Source: Ceratopteris richardii (Eukaryota > Streptophyta > Polypodiopsida > Polypodiales > Pteridaceae). Taken from it: DNA of 64,000 nucleotides. The position numbers and the translations under genes were made by a program. The stretch covers positions 145,132,407 through 145,196,406 of the forward strand of contig CM035408.1 in assembly GCA_020310875.1 (NCBI GenBank), written 5' to 3'. Shown here in pieces: positions 48,263 to 61,544 of this stretch. Numbering within the stretch: the first letter of the stretch is position 1; the number at the start of each line of letters is the position of its first letter. The notes beneath the pieces were generated by a model that did not search any database, had not been told where the DNA came from, and saw only the letters and a program-made list of their open reading frames with translations.

Positions 48263-51200
48263 CTATTGTTACATGCGCCAACAACTCCTCTTATCTTGTT
48301 ATGGGAGTTGGTAAGATCATTTTGACTACTGTTGATAGTAGTTCTTTCACTTTGTCAGATGCTTTATTTGTGCCAGGGATCAAGAAGAACCTGTTATCAG
48401 TTTCTGCATTAGCCAAGATTGGCTTGGTTGTGAAATTTGTTGATGGCAGGTGTGTACAGTTCATGATCTGTCCAATGTGATGTGATTATTGCTTCTGGCA
48501 TTTTATGTCATGGGCGGTATAAGCTCATAGACTATGAAAGATCTGTGAATGATTCGACATGTGCAATACATGATTCTCAGGCTATGTCAGATGAAAAGCT
48601 TTGGCATGCATGCTTTGGTCATCTGAATTTTGCTAGTTTGCTACACCTGTAGAAATCTAAAATGGTGTCCTCTTTGCCCAAACTTGAGGCACCTGGAAAA
48701 CATGTTTGTGAAGGCTGTATTTTGGGGAAAATGCAATGTTCCTCATTTCCAAAAGATCATTCAGTTCGGGCTACTCAGAAATTGCAGCTTGTACATAGTG
48801 ATGTGTGTGGTCCTATGCAGACACCTTCTTTTGCTCTTGTCTTTGTGACTTTCATTGATGATTTTTCCAGGCATGCATGGGTATATCCATTGAAGGCAAA
48901 GTCCGAAGTGTTCATGTGCTTCAAACAGTTTTTGGTTTTTGGCTGAAAATCTGTCTGCATGTAAAATGGGCACCCTTCGTTTCAATTGAGGGGGGAATAT
49001 ATGTCTTCTGATTTTAATGCATTTTAGGCTGAATGTGGGATAAAACACCAGTGTACAGTGCCGTATACACCTCAACAGAATGGAGTTGCTGGATGAAAAA
49101 ACATGTTACTCATGGAGATGGTGAGGTGTATGGTCAAGAGTCAGGCTTTACCACATAGTTTCTGGCTTGAGGTTGTCATGTGTGCAGCATATGTACTGAA
49201 CAGGTATCCCACTAAAGCGCTGGAGTGTATCACTCCATATGAGGCTTGGCATGATCGAAAGTCATCTGTTGCTCATCTGAGTGTTTTTGGTTGTTTGGGA
49301 TATGCATTAGTGCCTGAACAACATCACATAAAATTGGATGATAAAGTAGTAAAATGTATTTTTTTTGGGTACAATTCTGAAAGTAAAGGCTATCATCTGT
49401 ATCATCCACAGACTAAATGCATTCTGGTTATCCGTGATGTTTTCTTGTGGAAGATTCTATTCAGCCATTGCTTTCATGTACTAAGGAGACATCTGTTAGC
49501 TCAAAAGACATGTATGGTACTTTGCTGCCTCTTTTTACAGTTGGATAGTCTACTGCTAGTCCCAATGAGGCAACTTCTCAACCTTTGCAGGTTTCATGTC
49601 ATGATGCAGATCATTCCATTTTTTATGCAGATTTACATGATGCACTAGTTGATGAGAGAGCTGATATTGAGCAGGCAAAACCTATTCCAAAATGGCTGGT
49701 GCAGACTTTGTGTGATAGCAAATTAGATGCACCTTTGTCATATCATACTCGTTCAGGCTCTCATAGTGCCTCTTTTGCATCAGATTTCTATGCTATGGCT
49801 GCATCTAGTCTCTGTGATGAGAATGAGCCTGTTTCGTTTGATGAAGCACAAAATTCAAAAAATTGGATGGCTGCTATGCAATCTAAATATGATGCTATAC
49901 TATAATGAAGAATGGTACTTGGTATTTATGTGACTGGCCTCCTAGCAAGAAGCCCATTGGGACTAAGTGGGTATACAAGCTGAAGCATAAGCCTGATTGT
50001 ACAGCTGACAGGCATAAGGCTAGACTTGTTGCAAAGGATTATGCGCAGGAAAGAGGCATTGATTTTGATGAGACCTTTGCACCTACTTGCCGAATGACTA
50101 TTGTTCATAGCATCTGTGCACTTGCAGCTCATCATGGTTGGAATGTACATCAATTGGACATTAAAATAGCATTTTTGAATGGTGACGTGCATGAAGAACT
50201 ATATGTTTTTCAACCCCGTGGCTTTGTGCAGAAAGGGCATGAAAACCAAGTGTGCACGTTAAAGAAGGCATTATATTATATTCTCATACCATGTGCTTGG
50301 TATGAGAATATACATGCCTATCTGATTGCACTTGGTTTTGAGAATAGTCCAACTGAAAGCACCTTATATGTTAAGCGTGCTAATGATGTGCTTCTGATCG
50401 TTGTTGTCTATGTTGGCGACATGCTGCTCACTAGTCCTACTGAGAAGCATATTGCTGATTTTAAGGCCAATTTGCATGCCTCATGACACATTATTGCAGC
50501 GTTTTGGCCTTGAGGACTGTAAGCCTATTGCCACTCCTATGGAGACAGGTGTACGATTGAGTCTTCATGATGCTTGAGATGCATTTGATGCTGTTCTCTA
50601 TCAGCAGGCTGTTGGATGCTTGATTTACTTATGCATTACTCAGCTAGATATTCAGTTTGTTGTCTCACAAATGAGCAGGTTTATGCATTGCCCATGAGTC
50701 AAGCATTGGCAGGCAGTTAAGTGCATCTTTTGCTACTTGAGTGGTACTCAGCTACTTGGGTAAGGGAGGATCACTACCGCCAGATTTGCATGCTTTTTCT
50801 GACCCTAATTGGGTTGTTGGCTATGACACTCGTGTGTCCAGTGGCTTTTGCTTCATGTTTGGTAGCTCATGTATATCTTGGTTGAGCAAGAAGAAGCCTA
50901 CTGTGTCCACTTCGAGTTGTGAGGCTGAGTATAGGGCAGCTTTCATAGCGACTGTTGAGTGTGTGTGGCTCAACCACCTTATGGATGATTTGGGTGTTGG
51001 GCCATCTTTTTCCACCACCATCTTCATTAACAGTCAGAGTGCATTAGCAGTTGTGAGGAACCCTATGTTCCATGCTCGCACTAAGAACATTGAGGTGCAT
51101 TATCACTATGTCAAGGAGAGGATCTCTGCTGGGGAGATTAGCTTGGCATATGTGCCCACGCAGGAGAACATTGCAGACCTTTTCACGACGGCTCTACCTA

Positions 51201-51561
51201 GGGAGAAGTTTGAAGCTTTCCGCAAAGCTTTGGGCTTAGTTCCTTTTGTGGAGTGATTTCCACATAGCTTGGAACTTCCTTATAAATGAGTGCCAGCTCC
51301 TTGTTCACCGCATCACTCCCAGGGGGGATTTGTTGATATATTTAGGTAGTGATATGTGTGAACACACTAGGACCACCGTGACACTTTTTTCCCTCTTTAG
51401 GAGGTTTTTTCCCCCCGGCTTGTATATACGCCTATTGCCCTAATGGGCTACTTATCTTTGTACATTCTTCTAGTAATACATTCAGTATTGTGTGTTGTGC
51501 TCCAAGCTTCTTCTCCTTCCTTATGTTGTTCGCATGCTTCCGCAGACGTCTATCTCCAACA
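48263..51561 (+). mobile_element. Copia-4 (protease to 3' LTR), broken
   Basis: Same family as Copia-1. It begins at the end of the protease region (ttgttacatgcgccaacaac, compare 13755), then integrase (about 48600-49450), reverse transcriptase (about 49840-50560), RNase H (about 50830-51250), polypurine tract and 3' LTR. It has no gag or 5' LTR. Roughly fifteen breaks and at least one missing internal block. Confidence 0.92.
51331..51561 (+). repeat. Copia-4 3' LTR
   Basis: TGTTGATATATTTAGG to tctccaaca; one of the cleaner LTRs of this family in the window, preceded by cccaggggggatt. Confidence 0.9.
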
Positions 51562-51687
51562 ACGTACAATGCCATATGGCATCATTTGAGTGGGCCACAT
51601 CATCTAGCTATTGCGATTCCCAACATCCGTTTGCCATGTGGCACTCACTTATTGGTCTATGTCATGTGACCGTTACCTGGTCCTCCT

Positions 51688-53863
51688 CAAGAGTTGTCCA
51701 AAGTTGGCTACAACAGAGGCAAAGAAGAATGAGGTCAGAATGGTTGTTGCAGAGGTCCCTACACCTAAAATAGAGTATGCTAATCTTGTGCAAAATGTAT
51801 GGGTGTTTAATATTGTTCGCAGCTATGACCCATCTTCTCATGAGCACTGCATGTCTATAGTAGACTTAGATGTTTGGTACTTTGATAGTGAGGGAACTAG
51901 ACATATTACCTCACAACACAGTTTCTTCAGTTCACTTGAGCCTGCCCCTATAAGGAATACTATCACATGCACTAAAAACTCCTCTTACCTGTAATGGGAG
52001 TTGGTAAGATCATTTTAACTATTGCGGATGGTAGTTCTTTCACGTTGTCAGATGCTTTGTTTGTGCGAAGGATCAAGAAAAATGAGTTGTCAGTTCAGCA
52101 TTAGCCAAGATTGATTTGCTTGTCAAGTTTATTGATGATATATGTACATTTCATGATCTCTCAAATGGATATGTTATTATCACTTATGGCTGAATGTAAC
52201 ATAAAGCATTAGTATACGATGCTATATATACCTCTAAAACATGGAGTCTTTGAAAGAAATAATAGGTCTTGTATGGAGATGGTAAGGTGTATGATCAAAA
52301 CCTGGGCTTTATCACATACGTTTTGGCTTGAGGTTATTGTGTGTGCACCATTTGTACTTAAAAGGTGTCCCACCAAAGCACTACAATCGATCACTTCATA
52401 TGAGGCTTGGCATGGTTGCAAGCCATCTGTTTCTTATTCGCATGTCTTTGGTTTTTTGACATATACATTATTGGTTGAACAAGAATGGAGAAAATTGGAT
52501 GATAAAGGAGTGAAATGTATTTTTGTTGGGTATAGTTCTAAAAGCAAAGGCTATCGTCCGTATCATCCACAACCAAAAACCATTTTTGTTAGCCATGATG
52601 TTTCTTCTCTGAAAGATGCAATTCAACCATTACTTTTCATATACTAAAGAGACGTTAGTTATCTCCAACGATAAGTATGATACTTTTCTTCCTCTTTTTA
52701 TAGGTAGACAATCAAGTACTAGTCCAAGTGAGGCCATTTGTGAGCCCTTACAAGTTTCACATGATGATGTAGATCATCAAAAAAAATATATTGACACATT
52801 ATTATAGTTTTTTGGCCTTGATGATTGTAAACCTATTGTCACTTCTATGGAAACAAGTTTATGATTGAGTCTTCATGATGGTGGAGATGCATTTAATGCT
52901 ATTCTCTATCAATGGACTGTTGGATGCTTGATTTACTTATTTATAAGTTGGCTTGATATTTAGTTTGTCAGATCAACAGGTTTACGCATTGCCCTGATGT
53001 CAAGCATTAGCAAGTGCTTAAGTGCATCTTTTGTTACTTGAGTGGTACCTAGATACTTGGATTTTTTTATCCCAAGCGAGGATCACTACCACCATATTTA
53101 CATGTTTTTTTTTACTCTAATTGGGCTAGTTGCTATGATACTCCTGAGTCCACTAGTGTTTTTGCTTCATGCTTGGTAGCTCATGCATATCTTGGTTGAG
53201 CAAGAAGCCGCCTACTATGTCCACTTCTAGTTGTGAGGCTGAGTGTATGGTAGCTTTCACAATGACTGTTGAGTGTGTGTGGCTCAAATGCCTTTTGGCT
53301 GATTTAGTTGTTGGTCAGTCTTCTTCCACCACCATCTTCACTGACAGTGAGAGCACATTGGAAGTTGCAAGGAACCCTGTGTTCCATGCTCGCACAAAGC
53401 ACATTGAGGTGCATTATAATTATGTGAAGGAGAGGTTCTCTATTGGAGAGATCAATTTGGCATGTGTGCTCACACAGGATAACATTGCAGATCTTTTCAC
53501 AAAGGCTCTGCCTCGGGAGAAGTTTGAAGCTTTCCACAAAGCTTTGGGATTACTTCCTTTTGTGGATTGATTTGAACTTCTTTATACATGAGTGAAAGCT
53601 CCTTGTTCACCACATCACTCCTAGGGGGGACTTGGTGATATATTTGGGTAGTGATGTGTGTAAACACACTTAGGACCATCGGACACTTTTTTTCCTCTTA
53701 TGGAGGATTTCCTCCCTTGGCTTGTTTATATGCCTATAACCCTAATGGGTTTCATATCTTTGTACATTCACTTGATAATATATTTAGTATTGTATGTTGT
53801 GCTCCAATCTTCTTCTTCTTCCTTGTGTTGTTTGTGTGCTTTTGTAGACCTCAAAATGAAACA
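51688..53863 (+). mobile_element. Copia-5, internally reduced, broken
   Basis: Same family as Copia-1. It starts near the end of gag (gagttgtccaaagttggct, compare 38517). Then follow protease (DVWYFDSEGTRHIT), a short integrase remnant (about 52200-52770), the end of RT and RNase H (about 52780-53570), and the 3' LTR. Large internal blocks are absent, so only about 2.2 kb remains. More than fifteen breaks. It lies 125 bases after the Copia-4 LTR. Confidence 0.88.
53633..53863 (+). repeat. Copia-5 3' LTR
   Basis: Starts tggtgatatatttgggtag, ends aaaatgaaaca; more diverged from the family than the Copia-4 LTR. Confidence 0.82.
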
Positions 53864-54053
53864 TTTACAACAATGAAAATGGGGATGTCATGATTTTGAT
53901 AAAAAATCAACACAAATTGACACAATTGTAATTTTTGCATCAATATTAAAATTATCATTATAAAATTAAATAGTATATTTTAATATTTCCTATTGTTAGC
54001 TATATTTTTTGAGAAATATTCAACCTATTTGCTAACATGTTCCATAGTTACAT

Positions 54054-54244
54054 TGAAGGGCTTTGGTGTGCAGAACAAGAGGAGCAAGGAGGAGATGGAG
54101 GGAGACAGAAGAGAGGAGAGATGCGCACAGATGTGTGGGAGCCTCAAAACCCACATAATGATCTCGTTGAGGCAATGCTCTATAAATGACGTATATATAT
54201 ATGAATATGGGGGGTAAGGTCACATGACCCTTACATCCCCAACA
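54054..54244 (-). repeat. Copia-D 3' LTR
   Basis: 191 bases, plus strand tgaagggctttggtgtgc to catccccaaca, with a purine-rich block ggaggagatggaggg. Followed by the polypurine tract (aagtaggagat on the minus strand). Confidence 0.92.
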
Positions 54245-57200
54245 ATCTCCTACTTGAGGGTAAATGTGACCATAAGTGGAAAAATATACAAAGGATGATG
54301 TATGACTATACACTAATGTACAAGAAGAGTCTAGATCTCAACCCATACAGATCAGCCTACACCAAGTACCTCGAACAAGGTGTATCCATGCAACTCAAAC
54401 TGCTCTAGGCTCATATCGAGCTCACATCTGACTAATGCAAGAATTGATGAAGTTCCTACAAAGCTCCCACTCGTGCTATGCCTATGTCAATCATCGAACG
54501 ACTGGCAACTCCAAGTGCAAATGCTCCAATAATAATTGCAATGTCTGGTCTTGAGCATAACAACTTGTACATCACACTCATGAATGCTGATGAAACATGT
54601 GCTATCCTGGCTAACCTAAGTATGTTAGCCATGCTTGTATCCAAGGCATCCAAAGCACCATAATCAAGACCAACATGTCCTGACATATCTGTGTCAATAT
54701 CTGGCATGAGAGAATCCAAGAAGGACTGCATGATCGCTGACTCATCAACATCTAAATTAGTCATCCTCTCAACTAAGGATGTGTCTAGCTGTGCACCCTG
54801 AGAGCTAGTATGCACTAGCATACACTATGTATCATAAGATCTATCTTGTTCTACCACACCAAGTGTATCATCATGCTCCACATGAGCTAACTGCATAACA
54901 TCAACACCAAGATCATACTAATGATCAAAATCTAAATACGTATCATCATAATGCTCTGTGTGAGCATCCACATCATGCTCTAAAGCATCCAATTGATCAT
55001 CTGAAGTATGCTCCATAACCACATCCATATGATCAATAAAATCATGCTCTACATGAGCATCATGAGCATCATGAGCATCCAAATCGTGCCATACATGTGC
55101 ATCATGAATGTCAATAGATCTATGTGTAGGTAGATAAAATGAGACATGATGAATCTCACATCACACATAAGGTTGAACTCCCACTGAGACGAGACTATGT
55201 CTCACATGAAGTACCTGTAGTGGATACCTGTGCCCAACCCTAGCACCTCTGAAAGGTGTAAGCTGTCCCAACGGCAACTAAAAACGATGCTCACCAAGGA
55301 ATGCATAACATTTGCTCCCCTGTAACTGGCTAACTAAAATCAATCTCATAGGGAATGAAAGCACATAGCATACATATTTTAGTATAAGTGATGCTCCACT
55401 AGGTAGCACAAGGCATACATCTCCTGCACCCTCAATGTCATTTGCCATACCATCAGGCATGTGAATAAATCCATGAATCTCACCTAATAATTGACAAAAA
55501 CACTCACGGTGTGGGGTAACATGAAAAGTGGCTAATGCATCAAGCAACCAAGCCATATGTGTTGTATCCAATGAACAAGAGGAATCCTGATATGAACCAT
55601 AGGAGAAAGTGATATCACCGTCACTAGCATAATCAACTGCGATAGACTCTCTACCACTATCTGACCTGCATCACGTGCATATCTCTGATGTCATCATCAC
55701 ATCCACTTGAAGCAATGCCATTGAATATGGCCCTCATGGCCACAATGCCAACATCAAAGTTGTCAATGTGATCTATATCTCACATGAGTGAATGGACTCG
55801 TATACATATCATGTAGTTCCTGCCATAATGCACTACTTGTCTCCTCATACATCACAGACTCATATATAGAATTCACAAGTTGTAATTGGATAGTGGAGCT
55901 GGCCAATGCATCCATATCCATCCATACATGGTCGGGCATGCTAGGAGGCCTCTGTGCATCTCTATGCACATACATGTGTAACCCTACACGAGCCAATGTA
56001 TGCCACATCTGAGCTTTCAATCTCAGAAAGTCAGTGCCATCAAACCGGGAAGATACCATGTTGGCAATCCAAGAGACTATAAATATAACAAGAGACTAGA
56101 AAAAATCCTATATCCTCAATAGGATCACACCTGCATATCCATATGCATAACTCACATCATAAATATCTCACTCGAGAAGAAACCATGTAAACAACCTGTC
56201 ACATAATCATGCATCTAGCATGCACATAAAACCATGAGAATAAACTTGCTCGCCAAGTCTCCAAAGTGACCAAGTAGATGTGAAAGGATCCTAGAAAAAA
56301 TTTGACAAAGTATCTTGTATAAGCTAAGAAATCAAATAAGATAACCAATAAAAAAAGAACAATGCGTAATCTATTACCGCCTATCATTGATCCAACCAAA
56401 AATGGGAAATACATTTGCCAAAAACTAATGGTAATACACACTAATACAATGGCGGTACACCTCCCACTCAAGAATGAATCCTGCAAGATGGTCCAACTTG
56501 TCATGAATAACTTGTGATCAAGTCCAAGTGAATGGAGATAAGCAATGATCCAAAGCTATCACACAAGCATAAAGGATCTACTAGAGTACTCTTCTAGCAT
56601 AAAATCCAATAAAAATTTGGCATCATCTCCTCTGTAAAATGGACTCTAGGACCAAAATAACCATGTGGGAATCACCATCCACATATGCCAAGAATCACAC
56701 TAGATTAAAATAGATATCAAATCAATGATCATATGCTAAAACAATAGCCAATCAAGGTGACAAACAGATGTGCAACCAAGGCTCCAATCTGGATCATGTT
56801 CCTGCAAAGAAAACAAAGATACAAGTACCAATGAAGGTCCAAAATAAACTCTCACAAAATTATGTGCAACTGGCAAGTAAATCCATAACCAAGTGGGATA
56901 GATGAGATAGAGACCACAATGCCACTATACATCCATCAACAATATCATGATCAAACTCATGATGACATAAACCTCAAAAAAGACTATACCACAATGTCAT
57001 CTCACATGCCAAACATGTGACAAGATCATTCTCTAATCTCATATGGAGGAGCTACCACAGTGATCATACATGGACAATGTGTTGAAGCTCTAAAAATAAG
57101 AGCTCACACCAAAAAGTCTCTCTCGAAGAAATTCCAAAGCAAATTGAACCTCCAAAAGGAACTAGTGTTCTTGTGGTGAAAATACGATGCGCTGTGTTTT

Positions 57201-57807
57201 GTTGTTTTGCAGATGATAACCTCTGAATTTGAACTTTTTCTCTTTAGCAAACTTCAAGAACTCTTTCTTGGCTACGTAATAATATATAGAAAGCCTCAAT
57301 CAGACGTGTAGCTCAAGATATACACAAAACAAGCATCTACTATGGATTTCACCTTCACCTGCAACACTACTGCTCTGTATTTTGCAATTTCTGTGACTTA
57401 GAACTCAGAATCTGGAAGTCTGTTCTTCTACAAATTTGTAATCTCTTTTTCAAGCTACACACAGAAAGTTGAATCACTCAAATCGAACTTGTAAACTCAA
57501 TTTATGATCTAAAAATTGACCTACTATCCAAGTGAATGTAGATTCATCTTCTACATTAGTATGCGTTGTTCAAATTTTCGGCACTCTAGAACTCCAAAGA
57601 AGGTTCTAAACTCTTCTATGAAGTTGTACCCCTCCATTGTAGCTATGCACAAAACCTTAAAATGTATCAATTTGAGCTTTCTAGCTTGAGTTATAGCCGA
57701 AATACTGAACAATTATCAAGAAGTGCCGACTTGCACTTTCACCTCTTGTGACCTAAGCTTCCATTGAAGCTTCTTGCACACAAACCTTCAACAAGCTCTG
57801 ATACCAA

Positions 57808-58003
57808 TGAAGGGCATCGATGTGCAGAACAAGAGGAGCAAGGAGGAGATGGAGGGAGAGAGAGAGGAGAGGAGAGAAGAGACGCACACAGATGTGTGGG
57901 AACTTTGAAACCCACATAATGATCTCCACTGAGGCAATGCTCTATAAATGATGTATATATATGTATATTGGGGTAAGGTCACATGACCCTTACATCCCCA
58001 ACA
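57808..58003 (-). repeat. Copia-D 5' LTR
   Basis: 196 bases, aligned end to end with 54054-54244; a slightly longer GA-rich run accounts for the length difference. Confidence 0.92.
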
Positions 58004-58008
58004 TACAT

Positions 58009-61000
58009 TAAATAGTTGCTTCTAGTAATCTAGAAAACTCATAAAATAATATTATTTTTTCTGGGACACTAAAGTGTCCAAGCACAACACTAGTGTTAAA
58101 AAAGAATCAATTCTTTTTATGGGATATCTCTTCACCTATTTCAATCCAAAGAAGTCCACAAAAAGATCGGATGAGCCTCAAATAAGAAATATAATAAAAG
58201 AAGCCAAGGAAATTTGTCAAAACATCAACACTATATTGCCTCAAAAATTTCAATAACATTGCTTCTCAAGAGGTTAATGTTTACTTGCATATCATATGTA
58301 GATATTTGAGAAAGCATTACTCGTGGGATTCATAGAATGACACACAAAGATCGTTTGTAAGATCATTTTTCACTTTTTTGAAGCCATGCTTAAAGCATGT
58401 GAAGTACATCATAGAGAATTTATTTTGATTCACATCAAGGACAACACACAGTCCGTTGGAACCAAATATTCAAAGATATCACAAGGCATCAAAGATGGCA
58501 TGAGACATCCATGATCAGCTAAGTAGACTACCATCATAGTGAAGTTCTATCAAGGATGATAGAAAGTGTTGTGAGTTGAGTTGAAATGGGGCTGAATGTG
58601 ATCCTCTTTTTTGAGCTCATTGCCTTATAGATAAGGCCCCACAAAACAGGGATGATGTAGAGAGCAAATAAAGTGTATGCACAAAGACGTGAAGTGTAGA
58701 ATAGAGAAACTAAAGTAGATGAGACAAATGCACAGTAGAGAAGAAGAGGTAAATACATAGAATAATGAGCAGAAGCAATTAAACCTTATGAGACAACAAA
58801 ATTTGAACTATAGGAGAGAGCATGGAGATACGATCTCCAATTCTCCCTTCTCCTTCTCTAACTTGTTTTTTCTCTAAATGATGATCCTTATGAGATGGTG
58901 CTCATTTGTGGTCCATTTGTTGCTCTCTTAAAAATATTCCCGCGAATATGTGTTATGCATTCCCTTTTTATTTCCAAGAGGACTCCATGCAGATCTTCCT
59001 CTCTACTAGATTTCTTTGTGTATCAAGATCATTCTTAAGGAGGTACTCCAAAACCAAGTACTCCTTTTGCACTTCCTTAAGTGAGGTCTCATGCACCAAG
59101 TGCTTCATGTGTACTTCAGAAGTGAGCGGCTCGCACTTGTACTTCTTAAAGTGACTTCTCTAAGTCATTCTATTGCATGTCGAGTCATATGTCTTGGATA
59201 CATAAATGTATCTATCATATTTAAATGGGTTTATACAATTTTTCTAAAGGGGCGGTTTCCTAGTGGAAAATCAAAAGTTATCCATAGGTATCTTTTAAAG
59301 ATACTTAGAGGGCGTAAATGATCTCAAAATAATGATTTAGGTGAAATGACACGTGTATTCTCTGGATGCATGTCATTAGAGGGTTCTTCATCTCGGAGAT
59401 CACTACACCATCAATGCAAAAATTTCAAAATACCTAATCAAGGTAAAGCTATTGAAGATGCAAAGAAGGTTGAACTTTAGAAAGGTTGCCTCTTAGGCAA
59501 TGAAGAATTCAACTTGTGATAGATGCATATCAACAAGAATAACACTATTGGAGAAAAGGGTGAGAAAGAAAGATTTTGTAGATCTTGATGAAGATGGATA
59601 ATGGTTTGAAGAGGAGAGAGAACGAGAGGAGGACTAAGATAATGGAGGGAGGAAGCTGTTGATTACAAAGAAGAAAGATAGATATCTGTACAAGAAGAAA
59701 AGAGGGACCGAATAACTAGATTACTAAACATATTTCTCATACCAACTCGTGAATTTTGCATTATATTATTGTGGGAGAGAATGAGAGAGTTTTTCTTTGT
59801 TTTCAAATGCCACATTGAAATCCAACTTCCTTCGAGTGAAACCTTCTATAAATTATTTTTCTTGCATCAAAAAGCTTGATATAGCCTTTTAACGCTTTAA
59901 TTTCATATCATTAATAAAAAATCGATGAGTAACTCCCTTTCAATCTGTCCATCATTAGAAAATTTAAGATTGTACAAACACATATATCATCAAGTGGAGA
60001 TATTGCATCAAAGCAAGATTGAATAGATTTGGCTAGCTCAAGTTTGCATCAAAGATTTCTAATCTATAGCAAACTTAGACCAGAGTCGAGTGCTCTCTAT
60101 GCATGCTCAAAACCATGTCGACATCTGAGAAATCGGATTTCTTGACTTGCACCACTCTAGATGGTCGATATTTCAAAAAGAAATATAAATCTAAGAGAGA
60201 GTAGAGGATCAAAATGGAAAAAAAAAACAAGAATTTACAGATATAGAACTTTTTCAAGCATGGGGTGAAGGTAATTTGGCTTTTGCAATTAGAAGACATT
60301 AAGGAATTGACTAATTGTGAGATTTTCTAATATTGGAAATGTTAAAAAATTATAAGTAAGCGTATCGGGTGTAAACAACTCTTTCTTGGACGTTTGTTTG
60401 TGAATATCCATGAGGTCATATAGAAATGACCATTATCTCCATTTTACTTGAAAGTACTTTGAGTATCATATCTCTTGGTAATTACACATTGAAGACTCCA
60501 TACGTTTAATCAATTGGTTGAGATCTTGTTATAAGGACTCCTAATTTCAATTCTACTTTTTATATTTGTCCAAAATTAGAACCCAATATGCATGGTTCGC
60601 AATGGATACTCAATTATATTTGCACACCAAGTAGGCAATGTTGTGCTTAATGTTTTTGACCCCCACATTTCTACTCAAAAGGATCCCCTCTCGAAAAACT
60701 TGGAATAAAAATTTGAGTATAAAAATGACATTAAAAACAATATTTTTTCTTCAAGCACGAGTTGGACAGACTTGATTACCTGAGTTCCTTCCATTCTTCA
60801 GACTATGATTCAAATGATGATCAATTTTTGTATGATCCAAATGACGATCAACTTTTATGTTTACAGATTAGTTTTTTTTATGAAGGATCATGAACAAAGC
60901 CAACTTATGCGCCGAGAACAAGTCTAAATGAGAATCTAGAAATACCTGAATGAGAGCCTTACATATATTTGACTTATGATTATGAAATTCTGTTTTCTTT

Positions 61001-61227
61001 CTGGAATTCTTTTTTTGAAAATTTTTGAAATTCTGTTTGTTAATCAACTTTTTTATATGCTTGAAATTAAGAAAAAGCTTTAGATTTTTCAGGGTTAATT
61101 TCAGACCATTTCCGAGTCTTGAATCCTGAACCTTCTGTCGAGGATTTTACCACTATATTACGCATCCGATTACACTTCAAGCAGTGGATGTAATTTAATT
61201 TGTATGAATTGAATTGAGAGACTTCCA
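58009..61227. other. no recognised gene
   Basis: About 3.2 kb of AT-rich DNA between Copia-D and the SINE. Short open stretches occur (58074-58256 +, 58906-59154 +, 60075-60299 -) but none shows a recognisable domain, splice context or element motif. Confidence 0.4.
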
Positions 61228-61240
61228 ATTGTATTGTATG

Positions 61241-61529
61241 TTTTTTTTTTTTTTAAATGGAGGTTCGGCCGAGGCCTACTCCCCCGGGCTTTAACTTTGA
61301 AATTACAACTGTACAAGGAAGGGCATAGTACCCATGGGACCCCCCTTATCCCACAAGAACAGGGGTTAGACAGACCTGGAAGGACTTACAACGGGGTAAA
61401 CGGCCCGAAGGCACAGCAGAGTGACACGCCCGAAGGCAGCATACATGTCCCGCAGCACTGGGGGGTTGAACCCACGCCCCCGCCTCAAGAGGCGAGGGAT
61501 TCAACCACTAGACCAGGCGTCTTGGGACT
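61241..61529 (-). mobile_element. tRNA-derived SINE, copy 2 (well preserved)
   Basis: The minus strand starts agtcccaagacgcctgg. Box A tggtctagtgg is at 61505-61515 and box B ggttcaacccc at about 61462-61472, at tRNA-like spacing. The tRNA-unrelated body follows (cttgtgggataaggggggtc, atgggtactatgccc, aacctccat) and ends in an A14 tail (T run 61241-61254 on plus). A 15-base target duplication attgtattgtatgtt flanks it (61228-61242 and 61530-61544). Homologous along its length to 17443-17692. Internal pol III promoter, no coding capacity; mobilised by LINE machinery such as that of the LINEs seen here. Confidence 0.9.
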
Positions 61530-61544
61530 ATTGTATTGTATGTT

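Larger units (their letters stand above)
54054..58003 (-). mobile_element. Copia-D, internally deleted Ty1/copia, broken
   Basis: Fossil minus-strand Copia of about 3.95 kb, a third family. 5' LTR 57808-58003, primer site on the minus strand at 57793-57807 (ttggtatcagagctt), gag (about 56060-55690), protease-proximal region (about 55570-55280, DALATFHVTPHRE), then only the RT/RNase H connection (about 54820-54440, SVMYKLLCSRPDIAI), polypurine tract, 3' LTR 54054-54244. Most integrase and RT is absent, so it was probably non-autonomous or has decayed. The target duplication is perfect: tacat at 54049-54053 and 58004-58008. LTRs differ at about 9% by eye. Many breaks. Confidence 0.92.

Noticed and set aside
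51569-51582. Perfect palindrome atgccatatggcat between Copia-4 and Copia-5
   Set aside because: Too short and isolated; no paired element ends around it.
54456-54663. Plus-strand open reading over Copia-D
   Set aside because: Antisense to the RT/RNase H connection region of the minus-strand element.
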